Part shown: one piece after another, positions 18,051 to 26,585 of the stretch
Layout of the letters: the number at the start of each line of letters is the position of its first letter
Position numbering within the stretch: the first letter of the stretch is position 1
NCBI GenBank assembly: GCA_965218235.1
Contig: OZ244596.1
Location: 558,001 to 622,000, forward strand
Source of the DNA: CADCWK01 sp965218235
Lineage (GTDB): Bacteria > Chloroflexota > Chloroflexia > Thermomicrobiales > UBA6265
Length of the DNA: 64,000 nt
Direction of reading: 5' to 3'
Notes under the pieces: generated by a model
Databases searched by the model: none
Told to the model about the DNA's origin: nothing
Seen by the model: the letters and a program-made list of their open reading frames with translations, nothing else
Translations under genes and position numbers: made by a program

Positions 18051-19346
18051 ATGCCGGCGACGATCATCATGGGCGGCCAGTGGGGCGATGAGGGCAAGGG
18101 CAAGCTGACCGACGCCATGGCGGCGGAAGCGGATCTCGTCGTCCGCGCCAACGGCGGCAGCAACGCCGGCCACACCGTCGTCACGCCGCGGGGCACCTTC
18201 AAGCTCCACCTGATTCCATCTGGCATCCTCCACGACCGCGTGACCTCGGTGATCGGTGCCGGCGTCGTGATCGAGCCGTCCGCGCTCGTCGGCGAGATGC
18301 GCGGCCTCCGGGAGCGTGACATCGACCTCTCGCTGCTTCGGGTCTCCGAACGCGCGCATCTCGTCATGCCGTGGCACCCCCATCTCGACAGCCTGGAGGA
18401 GGACCGGCGCGGCGAGCAGCAGATCGGTACGACCCGGCGCGGGATCGGCCCAGCCTACGCCGACAAGGTCAGCCGGACCGGGCTGCGGATCGCCGACCTG
18501 ATGGACGAGCGCATCCTCCGTCACCGGCTCCGAAGCGAGCTCGACCGGAAGAACGTCCTCCTCGACCGGCTCTACGGCGTCGCGCCGATCGACTACGACA
18601 CCGTCGTCGATGAACTGCTGGAACTGGCCGAAGTCATTCGGCCCCACGTCGTCGCCAGTGAAGTCGTCGTCCAGGACGCCCTGGCCGCCGGCCAGGAGAT
18701 CCTGATCGAGTGCGCCCAGGCGACGATGCTCGACATCGACTACGGCTCCTACCCGTACGTGACGTCGTCGTCCCCAACCGCCGCCGGGGCCTGCCAGGGA
18801 GCAGGAGTCGGCCCGACCCAGATCAGCCGCATCCTCGCCGTCTTCAAGGCCTACAGCACGCGGGTCGGCTCCGGGCCGCTGCCGACCGAGCTCTACGACG
18901 AGACTGGCGACCTGATCCGGCGTCGAGGTCGCGAGTACGGCACGACGACTGGTCGCCCCCGCCGGGTCGGCTGGTTCGACGGGACGTCGGCCCGCTACGC
19001 CGCCCGGCTCAACGGCGTAACCGAAGTCGCCCTGACGCTGGTCGACGTCCTCGACACCCTGCCCGAGATCCAGGTCAGCGACGGCTACCGGCTCAACGGC
19101 CAGGCAGTCGCCCACCCGCCCGCCCAGGACAGCCTGTTCGCGATGGTCGAGCCGACCTACACGAGCGTCCGCGGCTGGGAGCGTGACATCACCGCCGCCC
19201 GCTCGATCGAGGAACTGCCGACGAATGCGCTGGCCTACCTCGACCTGATCGAGGAGCGGATCGGCGCCCCGATCACCCGAATCGGCGTTGGCCCGAGCCG
19301 TGAGCAGCTCGTCGCCCGACCGTCGTCCCGGCTGGCCGTCCGGTAG
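18051..19346 (+). CDS. purA: Adenylosuccinate synthetase
   Basis: 431 aa, full length. The N-terminal GTP-binding loop GGQWGDEGKGKLTD, the substrate loop NGGSNAGHTVV, TTRRGIGPAYADK and the central GVGPT and GRPRRVGWFD motifs are all present. PurA condenses IMP with aspartate using GTP to give adenylosuccinate, the first committed step to AMP. The ATG follows GAGGGCAGC. A TATAGT at 17992-17997 may be the -10 element. The gene is monocistronic and is followed by a dispersed repeat. Confidence 0.97.
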   Translation: MPATIIMGGQWGDEGKGKLTDAMAAEADLVVRANGGSNAGHTVVTPRGTFKLHLIPSGILHDRVTSVIGAGVVIEPSALVGEMRGLRERDIDLSLLRVSERAHLVMPWHPHLDSLEEDRRGEQQIGTTRRGIGPAYADKVSRTGLRIADLMDERILRHRLRSELDRKNVLLDRLYGVAPIDYDTVVDELLELAEVIRPHVVASEVVVQDALAAGQEILIECAQATMLDIDYGSYPYVTSSSPTAAGACQGAGVGPTQISRILAVFKAYSTRVGSGPLPTELYDETGDLIRRRGREYGTTTGRPRRVGWFDGTSARYAARLNGVTEVALTLVDVLDTLPEIQVSDGYRLNGQAVAHPPAQDSLFAMVEPTYTSVRGWERDITAARSIEELPTNALAYLDLIEERIGAPITRIGVGPSREQLVARPSSRLAVR

Positions 19347-19653
19347 TCGCGTGGTCGCAGGCAGAGCCAGGTCCTGACGGACAAACCCCTCCCCCAGCCC
19401 CTCCCCATCTCGTCCGGTCGGCTGATCCGGCAAAGCCAGACCCGCGCTCCCGGACGGATGGAGAGGGGAGCACAATCGCAAAACCGGTCGCTGCCGCGAG
19501 AATCCGTAGGGGCGACGCTTGCGAGCCTGGCCGCCGCAGCGGCCATCGCTCCACAGGGCGATAGCGGTGCCTCGCAGCCACCACAGTTCCGTTGGATCGT
19601 GCCAGTCATGGAGCGCGGACATGGTCAGCGAAGCGAGAGCCGTGTCCCTACGG
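19347..19653. repeat. Gene-free stretch holding dispersed repeat copy B
   Basis: About 19384-19546 is the second copy of the repeat described at 10.3 kb, in the same orientation relative to the upstream gene end (both follow the stop of a plus-strand gene). The tail GGTCAGCGAAGCGAGAGCC ... GTCCCTA sits at 19623-19651. No gene is visible; the stretch separates convergent purA and gpsA. Confidence 0.7.
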
Positions 19654-20673
19654 TTAGGAGAGCTCGTCCCGTGGCTCGCGCTGCATCATTTCCGTCACGG
19701 CCAGATGGGGACTCTTGCCCTCGAACAGGACCTGATGCATCTGCTCAGTGATCGGCAGCTCGACGCCGAGGCGGCGACCGAGGTGCCGGGCCGCGAAGGT
19801 CGTGCTGACGCCCTCGGCGACGTGGTGCAGGGATCGCAGCGCATCGTCCAGCGACTGCCCGGAGGCCAGCGCCCGGCCGAGGCGGTAGTTGCGACTCGAC
19901 GAACTGGAGCAGGTCGCGATCAGATCGCCCAGTCCGGCGATCCCGGCGAAGGTCAGCGGGTCGGCGCCGGCCGCGACCCCGAGGCGGCTCATCTCGGCGA
20001 TGCCGCGGGTGATGAAGGCGGCGCGGGCGTTGTCACCCGCGCCAAGTTCGGCCCCGATGCCAGCCCCGATCGCGAAGATGTTCTTCAGCGCGCCGCCCAT
20101 CTCGACGCCGACGACATCGGCCGAGGTGTAGCAGCGGAACCGCGGCGTCATGACGAGGTCCCGGACCGTCATCGCGGCAGCGGCGTCGCGGGACGCGATC
20201 ACGGCCAGGGCGGGCTTGCCGGCGGCGATCTCGGCGGAGAGGTTCGGGCCGGACAGTACGGCGATCGGCGCGGATGAGGCCCGCCCGCCGTAGGCCGTCA
20301 GCTCCTCGGCGATCACCTCGCTCATCCGGCGCAGCGACGCGATCTCGATGCCCTTGCTGACGGAGAGGACGGTCCCCCCCGAGAGATGCGGCGCCGCCCG
20401 CCGGGCCGCCTCCCGCATCGCCTGGCTCGGGACCGCCAGGATGACGAGGTCCGCGCCGCTCAGCGCCGTCGCCAGGTCAGCCGTCGGCTGAACCGTCGCC
20501 GGAAGCTCCAGACCGGGCATTGCCCGTTCGTGCATCCGCGTCGACCGCACCCGATCGGCCTCGTCCGGCGACCGGAACAGCAGCCGAACCTGATGCTCAC
20601 CGGAGGCCGTCAGTACCGCCAGCGTCGTCCCCCAGGCACCCGACCCGATCACGGCGATCGCTGAACTACTCAT
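19654..20673 (-). CDS. gpsA: NAD(P)-dependent glycerol-3-phosphate dehydrogenase
   Basis: 339 aa. The Rossmann loop GSGAWGTTLAVL begins at residue 10, followed by SGPNLSAEIAAGKPA and the catalytic-lysine segment GGALKNIFAIGAGIG, with the C-terminal NYRLGRALASG. GpsA reduces dihydroxyacetone phosphate to sn-glycerol-3-phosphate for phospholipid synthesis. It is divergent from fabZ, another lipid gene, with about 130 bases between the two starts. Confidence 0.96.
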   Translation of the reverse strand: MSSSAIAVIGSGAWGTTLAVLTASGEHQVRLLFRSPDEADRVRSTRMHERAMPGLELPATVQPTADLATALSGADLVILAVPSQAMREAARRAAPHLSGGTVLSVSKGIEIASLRRMSEVIAEELTAYGGRASSAPIAVLSGPNLSAEIAAGKPALAVIASRDAAAAMTVRDLVMTPRFRCYTSADVVGVEMGGALKNIFAIGAGIGAELGAGDNARAAFITRGIAEMSRLGVAAGADPLTFAGIAGLGDLIATCSSSSSRNYRLGRALASGQSLDDALRSLHHVAEGVSTTFAARHLGRRLGVELPITEQMHQVLFEGKSPHLAVTEMMQREPRDELS

Positions 20674-20804
20674 GGCGGCTCACTGCCCGTCTGTCCTTCC
20701 CGGCGAACGATTCGATGGCCTACCATCATGCCATGCATGTCCTGCCGCGGCCGGCCGCCGTCGGCTGGGAACGTTCGACCGTTCACCAGGGAGCAGCGCA
20801 GACC

Positions 20805-21284
20805 ATGACCGACGAGGCAGCGACCGCCGCACCGAACCACGCCCACGAGATGCCGCTCGATATCGTCGCGATCCAGCGGATCATCCCCCACCGCTTCCCG
20901 TTCCTGCTCGTTGACCGCGTCGTCGAGCTCGTACCGGGGCAGAGCGCGACCGGGATCAAGAACGTGACGATGAACGAGCACCACTTCCAGGGCCACTTCC
21001 CCGACCTGCCCGTCATGCCCGGCGTCCTGATCGTCGAGGCGATCGCCCAGGTCGGCGCGATCGCGATGCTGTCGCAGCCGGAGCAGGCGGACAGGCTCGC
21101 CCTGTTCGCCGGGATCGACCACGTCCGGTTCAAGCGTCAGGTCAAGCCGGGCGACACGCTCCGGCTCGAGGTCACGCTCGGCGCGTTCCGCCGCGGGATC
21201 GGGACCGGGACCGGCGTCGCGACCGTCGATGGCGAGGTCGCCTGCCGGGGCGAGTTCATGTTCGCCATCGTTCCGAAGCCCTAA
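20805..21284 (+). CDS. fabZ: 3-hydroxyacyl-ACP dehydratase
   Basis: 159 aa hot-dog-fold enzyme. Catalytic motif HHFQGHFPDLPVMPGVLIVEA with the active His, preceded by IQRIIPHRFPFLLVDRV, is diagnostic. It dehydrates 3-hydroxyacyl-ACP during fatty acid elongation. ATG 20805 (AGGGAG 11 nt upstream) gives a normal-length product; the frame remains open upstream but that part overlaps the gpsA promoter. Confidence 0.95.
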   Translation: MTDEAATAAPNHAHEMPLDIVAIQRIIPHRFPFLLVDRVVELVPGQSATGIKNVTMNEHHFQGHFPDLPVMPGVLIVEAIAQVGAIAMLSQPEQADRLALFAGIDHVRFKRQVKPGDTLRLEVTLGAFRRGIGTGTGVATVDGEVACRGEFMFAIVPKP

Positions 21285-21387
21285 CTCCGCAGAATCGCCG
21301 CAACACGGGCCCGGCTGGTCCGTATACTGCACGACAGCGCCGCCGGAACCGCCTGTACGCCGGCCGTCACACGGCCACGGAGGAAGC

Positions 21388-21909
21388 ATGGCGGGTTCGG
21401 GTCGCGTCATCGGCATCATCCTCGTCGCCGCGGGGATCATCATTGGCATCGGGGGAGTTGCATTCCTGATCGCCGGTCAGGGCGAGGGCCAGACCACGGG
21501 TAGCGCGACGATCCTCGGGCTGATCCTGCTGTTCGGAGTGCTGGTCATCCCGCTGGTCGGCGGCGGCATCTTCCTGATCCTGCGCTCGGCCTCCGAGGGT
21601 CGCGAGCTGGCGGCGGTTGGGGAGCAGCGTCGACTGCTTGACATCGTCAAGACCCGCGGCTCGATCGGCGTGCCCGACCTCGTCCTGGAGCTCGATACGA
21701 CGCGGGACAAGGTTCAGCGCGACCTCGAACTCCTCGTCGGGCGTGGCCTGTTCACGGGCTACGTCGACTGGAACATGGGAATGCTCTACTCGGTGGAGGC
21801 GCAGGCGCTCCAGGGCCGCCAGACTTGCCCGAACTGCGGCGGGCAACTCACCCTCGCCGGCAAGGGGCTGATCAAGTGCCCCTACTGCGGTGCCGAGATC
21901 TTCCTGTAG
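21388..21909 (+). CDS. Two-TM protein with winged-helix and C-terminal zinc ribbon (PspA operon)
   Basis: 173 aa. Two hydrophobic segments (about residues 6-28 and 42-63) are followed by a winged-helix-like region (LLDIVKTRGSIGVPDLVLELDTTRDKVQRDLELLVGRGLF) and a zinc ribbon CPNCGGQLTLAGKGLIKCPYCG. ATG 21388 has GGAGGA about 5 nt upstream, and a TATACT (21323-21328) lies upstream. It is the first gene of a four-gene run ending in an SPFH protein. The layout recalls the B. subtilis ydjFGHI locus, where a zinc-ribbon membrane protein helps recruit PspA, but sequence homology to YdjG is not claimed. Confidence 0.65.
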   Translation: MAGSGRVIGIILVAAGIIIGIGGVAFLIAGQGEGQTTGSATILGLILLFGVLVIPLVGGGIFLILRSASEGRELAAVGEQRRLLDIVKTRGSIGVPDLVLELDTTRDKVQRDLELLVGRGLFTGYVDWNMGMLYSVEAQALQGRQTCPNCGGQLTLAGKGLIKCPYCGAEIFL

Positions 21910-21956
21910 ACGACGCTGCCCGGCCTCGCGTTTCGCCGGTGAGAGAGGATAGAACC

Positions 21957-23087
21957 GTGACCGAAGACAGCCAGGGCCGCACGACGACGTTCGACGAGCG
22001 GTCGAAGGAGGCGTCGCGGGGACGCGCCGAACCAGATCTCGGCGGCGGCCTGGTCCAGCGGATCGCCTGGCGCGGCGCCGCAACGCTGCAAGCCTTCCCC
22101 GGCTACGCCGGCTACCGGGACAAGGAGGACCGGCGCGACGCCGACCGCCGGGTCCGGGACCATCTCGTCGAGGAGTACCAGCGTCAGCTCGGCCGGGTCG
22201 AGCGGGTCGCCCGTGATCTGGCCGACGACCGCAAGATCATGGCGATCGGGCCGGTCGACGACCTCGCGAAGGCGATCCGGCATCTGAGCGACCGGATCAA
22301 CACGGCGACCTACGGCTACGACGGGCTGTTCTCGGACCGCGACGTCGACGAAGGCGCCCTCGACCAGCTGCGGCTGTTCGACGAGGGGATGCTTTCCGGC
22401 GTCGCCCAGCTGGACGAGCCGATCACCGCTCTCGAGGCCGCCTACGGTGCCGACGGCGACCTCAGGGAACCCGCTCGTGCCGGCCGTGATCTCGTCAGCC
22501 GGCTCAACGAGCGGTTCGACACCCGCGGCCGCGTGATCGAGAGCGGGACGCCCGAGCCGGAAGAATCCGTCCGGGCGCTCCTGGCCCTCGATTCCGGTGC
22601 CGACGGTCCGGCCCCGACCTTCTGGCTCGATGAGAACGACGCCATCGACGTGATGGGGCAGAGCGGCATCGTCGACAGCCGCCTGGACGTTGCCGCTGGC
22701 GCTGCCTCGGTCCGGCTGTTCCGTTTCTCAGAGACTCCCGAAGAGCAGTGGGTGCTCGTCCCCGCTCCGCCGGGGGCCCCGCTCGCCCTCGTCTCGCCCC
22801 GGCCGTCGCCCGGCTCCATCGCGCCGGGCGACAAGCAGGTGACCCTTGGCGATGAGACGTTCGCCGTCGTCTCGACGACGAGTGGCCAGGCCGAGCTGAT
22901 CACGCCGGGCGCCGTCTCGGGCCACCGGCCCGTCACCGCCTGGAGCCTGGCGACCGCCGACGGCTCGGCGGTCGGACTCCTGCTGGACTGGGGGAACGAG
23001 CAGCAGGCGTTCACCGGTCTGAGCCTGGGGATCGGCGACGTCGAGAACTTCGGCAACGCGGCCGCGCGACCGAGGCAAGGTTCGTGA
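21957..23087 (+). CDS. Unknown protein of the PspA/SPFH operon
   Basis: 376 aa, not recognised. The first 40 residues are polar; residues about 45-160 are charged, helical and probably form a short coiled coil; from about 215 on, the sequence becomes a beta-rich domain (DAIDVMGQSGIVDSRLDVAAG ... EQWVLVPAPPG). No signal peptide or membrane helix is seen. The GTG start at 21957 is supported by GAGAGAGGAT upstream. It lies 47 bases after the zinc-ribbon gene and about 100 before pspA, so a part in the same membrane-stress system is inferred from context alone. Confidence 0.6.
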   Translation: MTEDSQGRTTTFDERSKEASRGRAEPDLGGGLVQRIAWRGAATLQAFPGYAGYRDKEDRRDADRRVRDHLVEEYQRQLGRVERVARDLADDRKIMAIGPVDDLAKAIRHLSDRINTATYGYDGLFSDRDVDEGALDQLRLFDEGMLSGVAQLDEPITALEAAYGADGDLREPARAGRDLVSRLNERFDTRGRVIESGTPEPEESVRALLALDSGADGPAPTFWLDENDAIDVMGQSGIVDSRLDVAAGAASVRLFRFSETPEEQWVLVPAPPGAPLALVSPRPSPGSIAPGDKQVTLGDETFAVVSTTSGQAELITPGAVSGHRPVTAWSLATADGSAVGLLLDWGNEQQAFTGLSLGIGDVENFGNAAARPRQGS

Positions 23088-23190
23088 TAGCGGATACTTC
23101 AACAAGGGCGGTCATCTGACCGTCCGGCCGCCGAACGCCATCCATCGCCCCGGCAATCGGGAGCGATCACCCACAAGGAGACCTGAACAG

Positions 23191-24000
23191 ATGGGCATCA
23201 TGGATCGTATCTCCCGGCTGGTCCGCGCCAACGTCAACGAGATCATCGACAAGGCCGAAGACCCCGAGAAGATGCTCGACCAGATCCTGCGCGACATGCA
23301 GACCAATATCCAGACCGCCCGCGGTCAGGTGGCGGCGATGATCGCCCAGGAGAAGGAGCTTGAGGCGGACATGAAGGAGACGCGGACGCTCGCGCTCCAG
23401 TGGTCCGCCAAGGCGCAGCGCTCGGTCGAGGCCAGCCGGGACGATCTCGCCCGGGAAGCCCTCCGGCGCAAGAAGGACAACGACGAGAACGCCCGCGTCT
23501 ACGCCCAGCAGTACCAGGCTCAGACCCAGATGGTCGAGAAGCTCAAGGGGCAGCTCCGTCAGCTGGAGAGCAAGTACCAGACGACGATGAGCCAGCGGGA
23601 CTCGCTGATCGCGCGCCAGCGCCGGGCCAAGGCCCAGGTCCAGGTCACGCAGTCGCTGACCACGCTCTCGCCGATGAACCCGACCAGCGAGCTGGATCGC
23701 ATGGAGCGGAAGATCCGCAGCCAGGAGGCCCAGGCCAGCGCGATGGGCGAACTCGCCTCGACCGGCTTCGACGCCCAGTTCGAGGAGCTCGACTACGACG
23801 TGGAGATCGAGGAGGAGCTCGCCGCCCTCAAGCTCGGCCAGGGCGACATCGACGACGAGTTGAACGCCCTCAAGGCTGGCGGTTCTTCCCTGCCGGACGC
23901 CCAGTCCGGGGCGATTGAGCCCGGCGCGACCATGCCGGACTCGATCGAGAAGTCGGACGAGGTCGGCATCTCCGACCCACCGCTCCGCGCCAATCAGTAG
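23191..24000 (+). CDS. pspA: PspA/IM30 family membrane-remodelling protein
   Basis: 269 aa. The N-terminal helix MGIMDRISRLVRANVNEIIDKAEDPEKML and the long coiled coil (IQTARGQVAAMIAQEKELEADM onward) are typical of PspA/Vipp1, ESCRT-III-like proteins that coat and repair the cytoplasmic membrane under stress. The C-terminal 70 residues are acidic and unstructured. AAGGAG precedes the ATG by about 10 nt. It is third in the four-gene run. Confidence 0.93.
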   Translation: MGIMDRISRLVRANVNEIIDKAEDPEKMLDQILRDMQTNIQTARGQVAAMIAQEKELEADMKETRTLALQWSAKAQRSVEASRDDLAREALRRKKDNDENARVYAQQYQAQTQMVEKLKGQLRQLESKYQTTMSQRDSLIARQRRAKAQVQVTQSLTTLSPMNPTSELDRMERKIRSQEAQASAMGELASTGFDAQFEELDYDVEIEEELAALKLGQGDIDDELNALKAGGSSLPDAQSGAIEPGATMPDSIEKSDEVGISDPPLRANQ

Positions 24001-24067
24001 GCGTCGAGTCGATCAACCGGCCCACCGGTTCACCGGCGGGAACGACAGATGAAAAGGTCTCGGACCG

Positions 24068-24092
24068 GCGACCGGGCAGACTGCCCGGTCGC
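24068..24092. terminator. Strong hairpin between pspA and the SPFH gene
   Basis: 12-bp perfect arms around a single base (24068-24079 with 24081-24092), followed by TCTTACGT on the plus strand. A smaller hairpin AACCGG-CCCA-CCGGTT lies at 24015-24030. Together they could attenuate or terminate pspA messages and so lower SPFH expression. Confidence 0.5.
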
Positions 24093-24118
24093 TCTTACGT
24101 AGAGGGAGCAGCACCCAT

Positions 24119-25123
24119 ATGGCACTCTTCGATCTCATCGAGCATCCCAATGAAGCGTCCGGCGAGATCGTCCGCCGGTTTCCGGAAGACGGCTCCGGCG
24201 AGTTCCGGCTCGGCTCGCAGCTCGTCGTCCGCGAGAGCCAGCGGGCCGTCTTCTTCCGGGATGGCAAGGCCCTGGACGTGTTCGGCCCCGGCCGCCACAC
24301 CCTCTCGACCAACAACATCCCGCTCCTGACGACCCTGATCGGAATCCCGTTCGGCGGCAAGTCCCCCTTCACCGCCGAGGTCGTCTTCGTCTCGATGCGC
24401 GACTTCAACGACATGAAGTGGGGCTCGCCACAGCCGCTCGTCTTCCGGGACACCGAGCTCGGCATGGTCCGGCTCCGTGCCTTTGGCACCTACGCCATGC
24501 GCGTCGCCGACCCGCAGCTGTTCGTCAACCAGGTCGTCGGCACCCGCGGCGCCTACTCGACGGCGCAGATCGACGACTACCTCAAGAGCATCATCATCTC
24601 GGAGTTCAACGACCTCCTGGCCGAGGTCCAGACCTCGATCCTCGATCTTGCCAAGGTAAGTCGCGAGCTGAGCGACGCGACCCGTAACGCCCTCGGCGAC
24701 GACTTCGCCCAGATGGGCCTGGCGCTGATCTCGTTCCAGATCGGCGCGATCACCCCGCCCGACGAAGTCCAGAAGCGGATCGATGAGCGGTCCGGCATGG
24801 CCGCGCTCGGCGACATGAACACCTACACGCAGTTCCAGGCCGCCCAGGCCCTCCGGGACGCGGCCCAGAACGAGGGCGGTGGGGCGGCCGCGACCGGGCT
24901 CGGGCTCGGCGCCGGTGTCGGGCTGGGCCAGACCCTCGCCGGCTCGCTCCAGAATGCCAACCAGCCAGCGACCCCAGCGGTGCCAGCGGCCCCCGCCGCA
25001 CCGGTGACGCCCCCGGTCAACCCGGCCACCTCACCGAAGGGCCGGTTCTGCCCGGAGTGCGGAACGGAGAACGCTCCGACGAACAAGTTCTGCGTCAACT
25101 GCGGCCATCGACTAACGGAATAA
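24119..25123 (+). CDS. SPFH-domain protein with C-terminal zinc ribbon (YdjI-like)
   Basis: 334 aa. The N-terminal 230 residues form an SPFH/band-7-like domain without an N-terminal membrane helix (ESQRAVFFRDGKALDVFGPGRHTLSTNN ... VRLRAFGTYAMRVADPQLF). A Gly/Ala/Pro-rich linker leads to a zinc ribbon FCPECGTENAPTNKFCVNCG. This is the architecture of YdjI-type proteins that cooperate with PspA at the membrane. GAGGGAGCA precedes the ATG. Being last in the run, it completes the proposed module. Confidence 0.85.
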   Translation: MALFDLIEHPNEASGEIVRRFPEDGSGEFRLGSQLVVRESQRAVFFRDGKALDVFGPGRHTLSTNNIPLLTTLIGIPFGGKSPFTAEVVFVSMRDFNDMKWGSPQPLVFRDTELGMVRLRAFGTYAMRVADPQLFVNQVVGTRGAYSTAQIDDYLKSIIISEFNDLLAEVQTSILDLAKVSRELSDATRNALGDDFAQMGLALISFQIGAITPPDEVQKRIDERSGMAALGDMNTYTQFQAAQALRDAAQNEGGGAAATGLGLGAGVGLGQTLAGSLQNANQPATPAVPAAPAAPVTPPVNPATSPKGRFCPECGTENAPTNKFCVNCGHRLTE

Positions 25124-25153
25124 TGACAGCAGCGCGTCGATTGGAAGCCGTAT

Positions 25154-25193
25154 TTCACTCCGTAAATGAGTGAATCGCATTACGTGATACGTA
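25154..25193. promoter_or_regulatory. Two adjacent inverted repeats upstream of ino1
   Basis: TTCACTC-N7-GAGTGAA (25154-25174) is followed 6 bases later by TACGT-GAT-ACGTA (25181-25193). They sit 13-52 bases before the -35 of the ino1 promoter, as operators often do. The regulator is unknown. Confidence 0.4.
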
Positions 25194-25205
25194 TTCCGCG
25201 GCGCT

Positions 25206-25234
25206 TTGACCTTTCGTAGTTTCCTCACTACACT
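25206..25234 (+). promoter_or_regulatory. Promoter of ino1
   Basis: TTGACC (25206-25211), 17 bases, TACACT (25229-25234): a near-consensus housekeeping-sigma promoter, with a 70-base leader before the ATG. Confidence 0.65.
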
Positions 25235-25304
25235 CACTCCGGCAGGGGCAGGGAATGGGCGGTTCGGTCCGTCCTTCCCGCCCGATATCCGGAGGTCTCC
25301 ACCC

Positions 25305-26489
25305 ATGTCCGCAGCACCCGTCTCGCCAATCGGTCTCCCCGCCCGCCGCGACGACGGCAAGGTCCGCGTCGCCATCATCGGCGTCGGCAACTGCGCCTCG
25401 TCCCTCGTCCAGGGCGTGCAGTACTACCAGAACGCTCCGGAGGACGAGTTCGTCCCGGGCCTGATGCACGTCAACCTCGGCGGCTATCACATCCGCGACG
25501 TGGAGTTCAGCGCCGCCTTCGACGTCGACAGCGAGAAGGTCGGCAAGGACCTCTCCGAGGCGATCAGGAGCGGCCCGAACAACACGATCACCTTCGCTCA
25601 GGTCCCCCACCTCGGCGTCACCGTCCACCGCGGTCCGACGATGGATGGGATCGGCAAGTACCTGTCCGAGGTCATCACCGAGTCCGACGCGCCGGCAGCC
25701 GACATCGTCAGCATCCTGCGCGAGACGCAGACGGACGTGGTCGTCAGCTACCTGCCGGTCGGTTCCGAGGCGGCGACGCGCTGGTACGTCGAGCAGGTCC
25801 TCGAGGCCGGCTGCGCCTTCGTCAACTGCATTCCGGTCTTCATCGCCGGGCAGCCGGAGTGGGCCCAGAAGTTCATCGACGCCGGCCTCCCGATCGTCGG
25901 CGACGACATCAAGAGCCAGGTCGGCGCGACGATCACCCACCGGATGCTGACCCGCCTGTTCGCCGATCGCGGGGTCCGGATCGACCGGACCTACCAGCTC
26001 AACTTCGGCGGCAACACCGACTTCCTCAACATGCTGGAGCGCGACCGGCTGGAGTCCAAGAAGATCTCCAAGACCAACGCCGTCACCAGCCAGATGGACC
26101 GCGAGATCGGCAAGGGCAACGTCCACGTCGGCCCGAGCGACCACGTCCCCTGGCTGGAGGACCGCAAGTGGGCCCACATCCGGCTGGAGGGCACGACGTT
26201 CGGCGACGTCCCGCTGAACGTCGAGCTCAAGCTCGAAGTCTGGGACTCCCCGAACTCGGCCGGCGTCGTGATCGACGCGATCCGCTGCTGCAAACTGGCG
26301 CTCGACAACGGCATCGGCGGCCCGCTGCTCGCCCCGTCGTCGTACTTCATGAAGTCTCCGCCGGAGCAGTACCACGACGACATCGCCCGGGACAGGATGG
26401 AGCAATTCATCGCCGACTACCGCCGTCCGGAGTCGAAGATCGAGGAGACGCTCGCCACCGAGCTGTTCGACGCCAGCCCGGCCGACTAA
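25305..26489 (+). CDS. ino1: Inositol-3-phosphate synthase (actinobacterial/archaeal type)
   Basis: 394 aa. The NAD-binding loop RVAIIGVGNCASSLVQGV, the GDDIKSQVGAT and FGGNTDFLNML motifs, SKTNAV and the catalytic region DHVPWLEDRKWAHIRLEG are those of the shorter prokaryotic Ino1 proteins. The enzyme converts glucose-6-phosphate to 1L-myo-inositol-1-phosphate, precursor of inositol lipids or osmolytes. GGAGGT sits 8 nt before ATG 25305; the frame opens upstream at a TTG that is the -35 box and is not used. Confidence 0.95.
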   Translation: MSAAPVSPIGLPARRDDGKVRVAIIGVGNCASSLVQGVQYYQNAPEDEFVPGLMHVNLGGYHIRDVEFSAAFDVDSEKVGKDLSEAIRSGPNNTITFAQVPHLGVTVHRGPTMDGIGKYLSEVITESDAPAADIVSILRETQTDVVVSYLPVGSEAATRWYVEQVLEAGCAFVNCIPVFIAGQPEWAQKFIDAGLPIVGDDIKSQVGATITHRMLTRLFADRGVRIDRTYQLNFGGNTDFLNMLERDRLESKKISKTNAVTSQMDREIGKGNVHVGPSDHVPWLEDRKWAHIRLEGTTFGDVPLNVELKLEVWDSPNSAGVVIDAIRCCKLALDNGIGGPLLAPSSYFMKSPPEQYHDDIARDRMEQFIADYRRPESKIEETLATELFDASPAD

Positions 26490-26520
26490 CGGCGTCAACC
26501 CAGGATTCTGAATGAAACGA

Positions 26521-26551
26521 CGCTCGTCCGGTACGATATGCCGGACGGGCG
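26521..26551 (+). terminator. Hairpin after ino1
   Basis: An 11-bp stem with one G-U pair (26521-26531 with 26541-26551), 9-nt loop, then GTTCGGGTTTTC. It lies between ino1 and the following dehydratase gene. Confidence 0.5.
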
Positions 26552-26585
26552 GTTCGGGTTTTCATCTCAGCAGGGGCAGCGGCGA

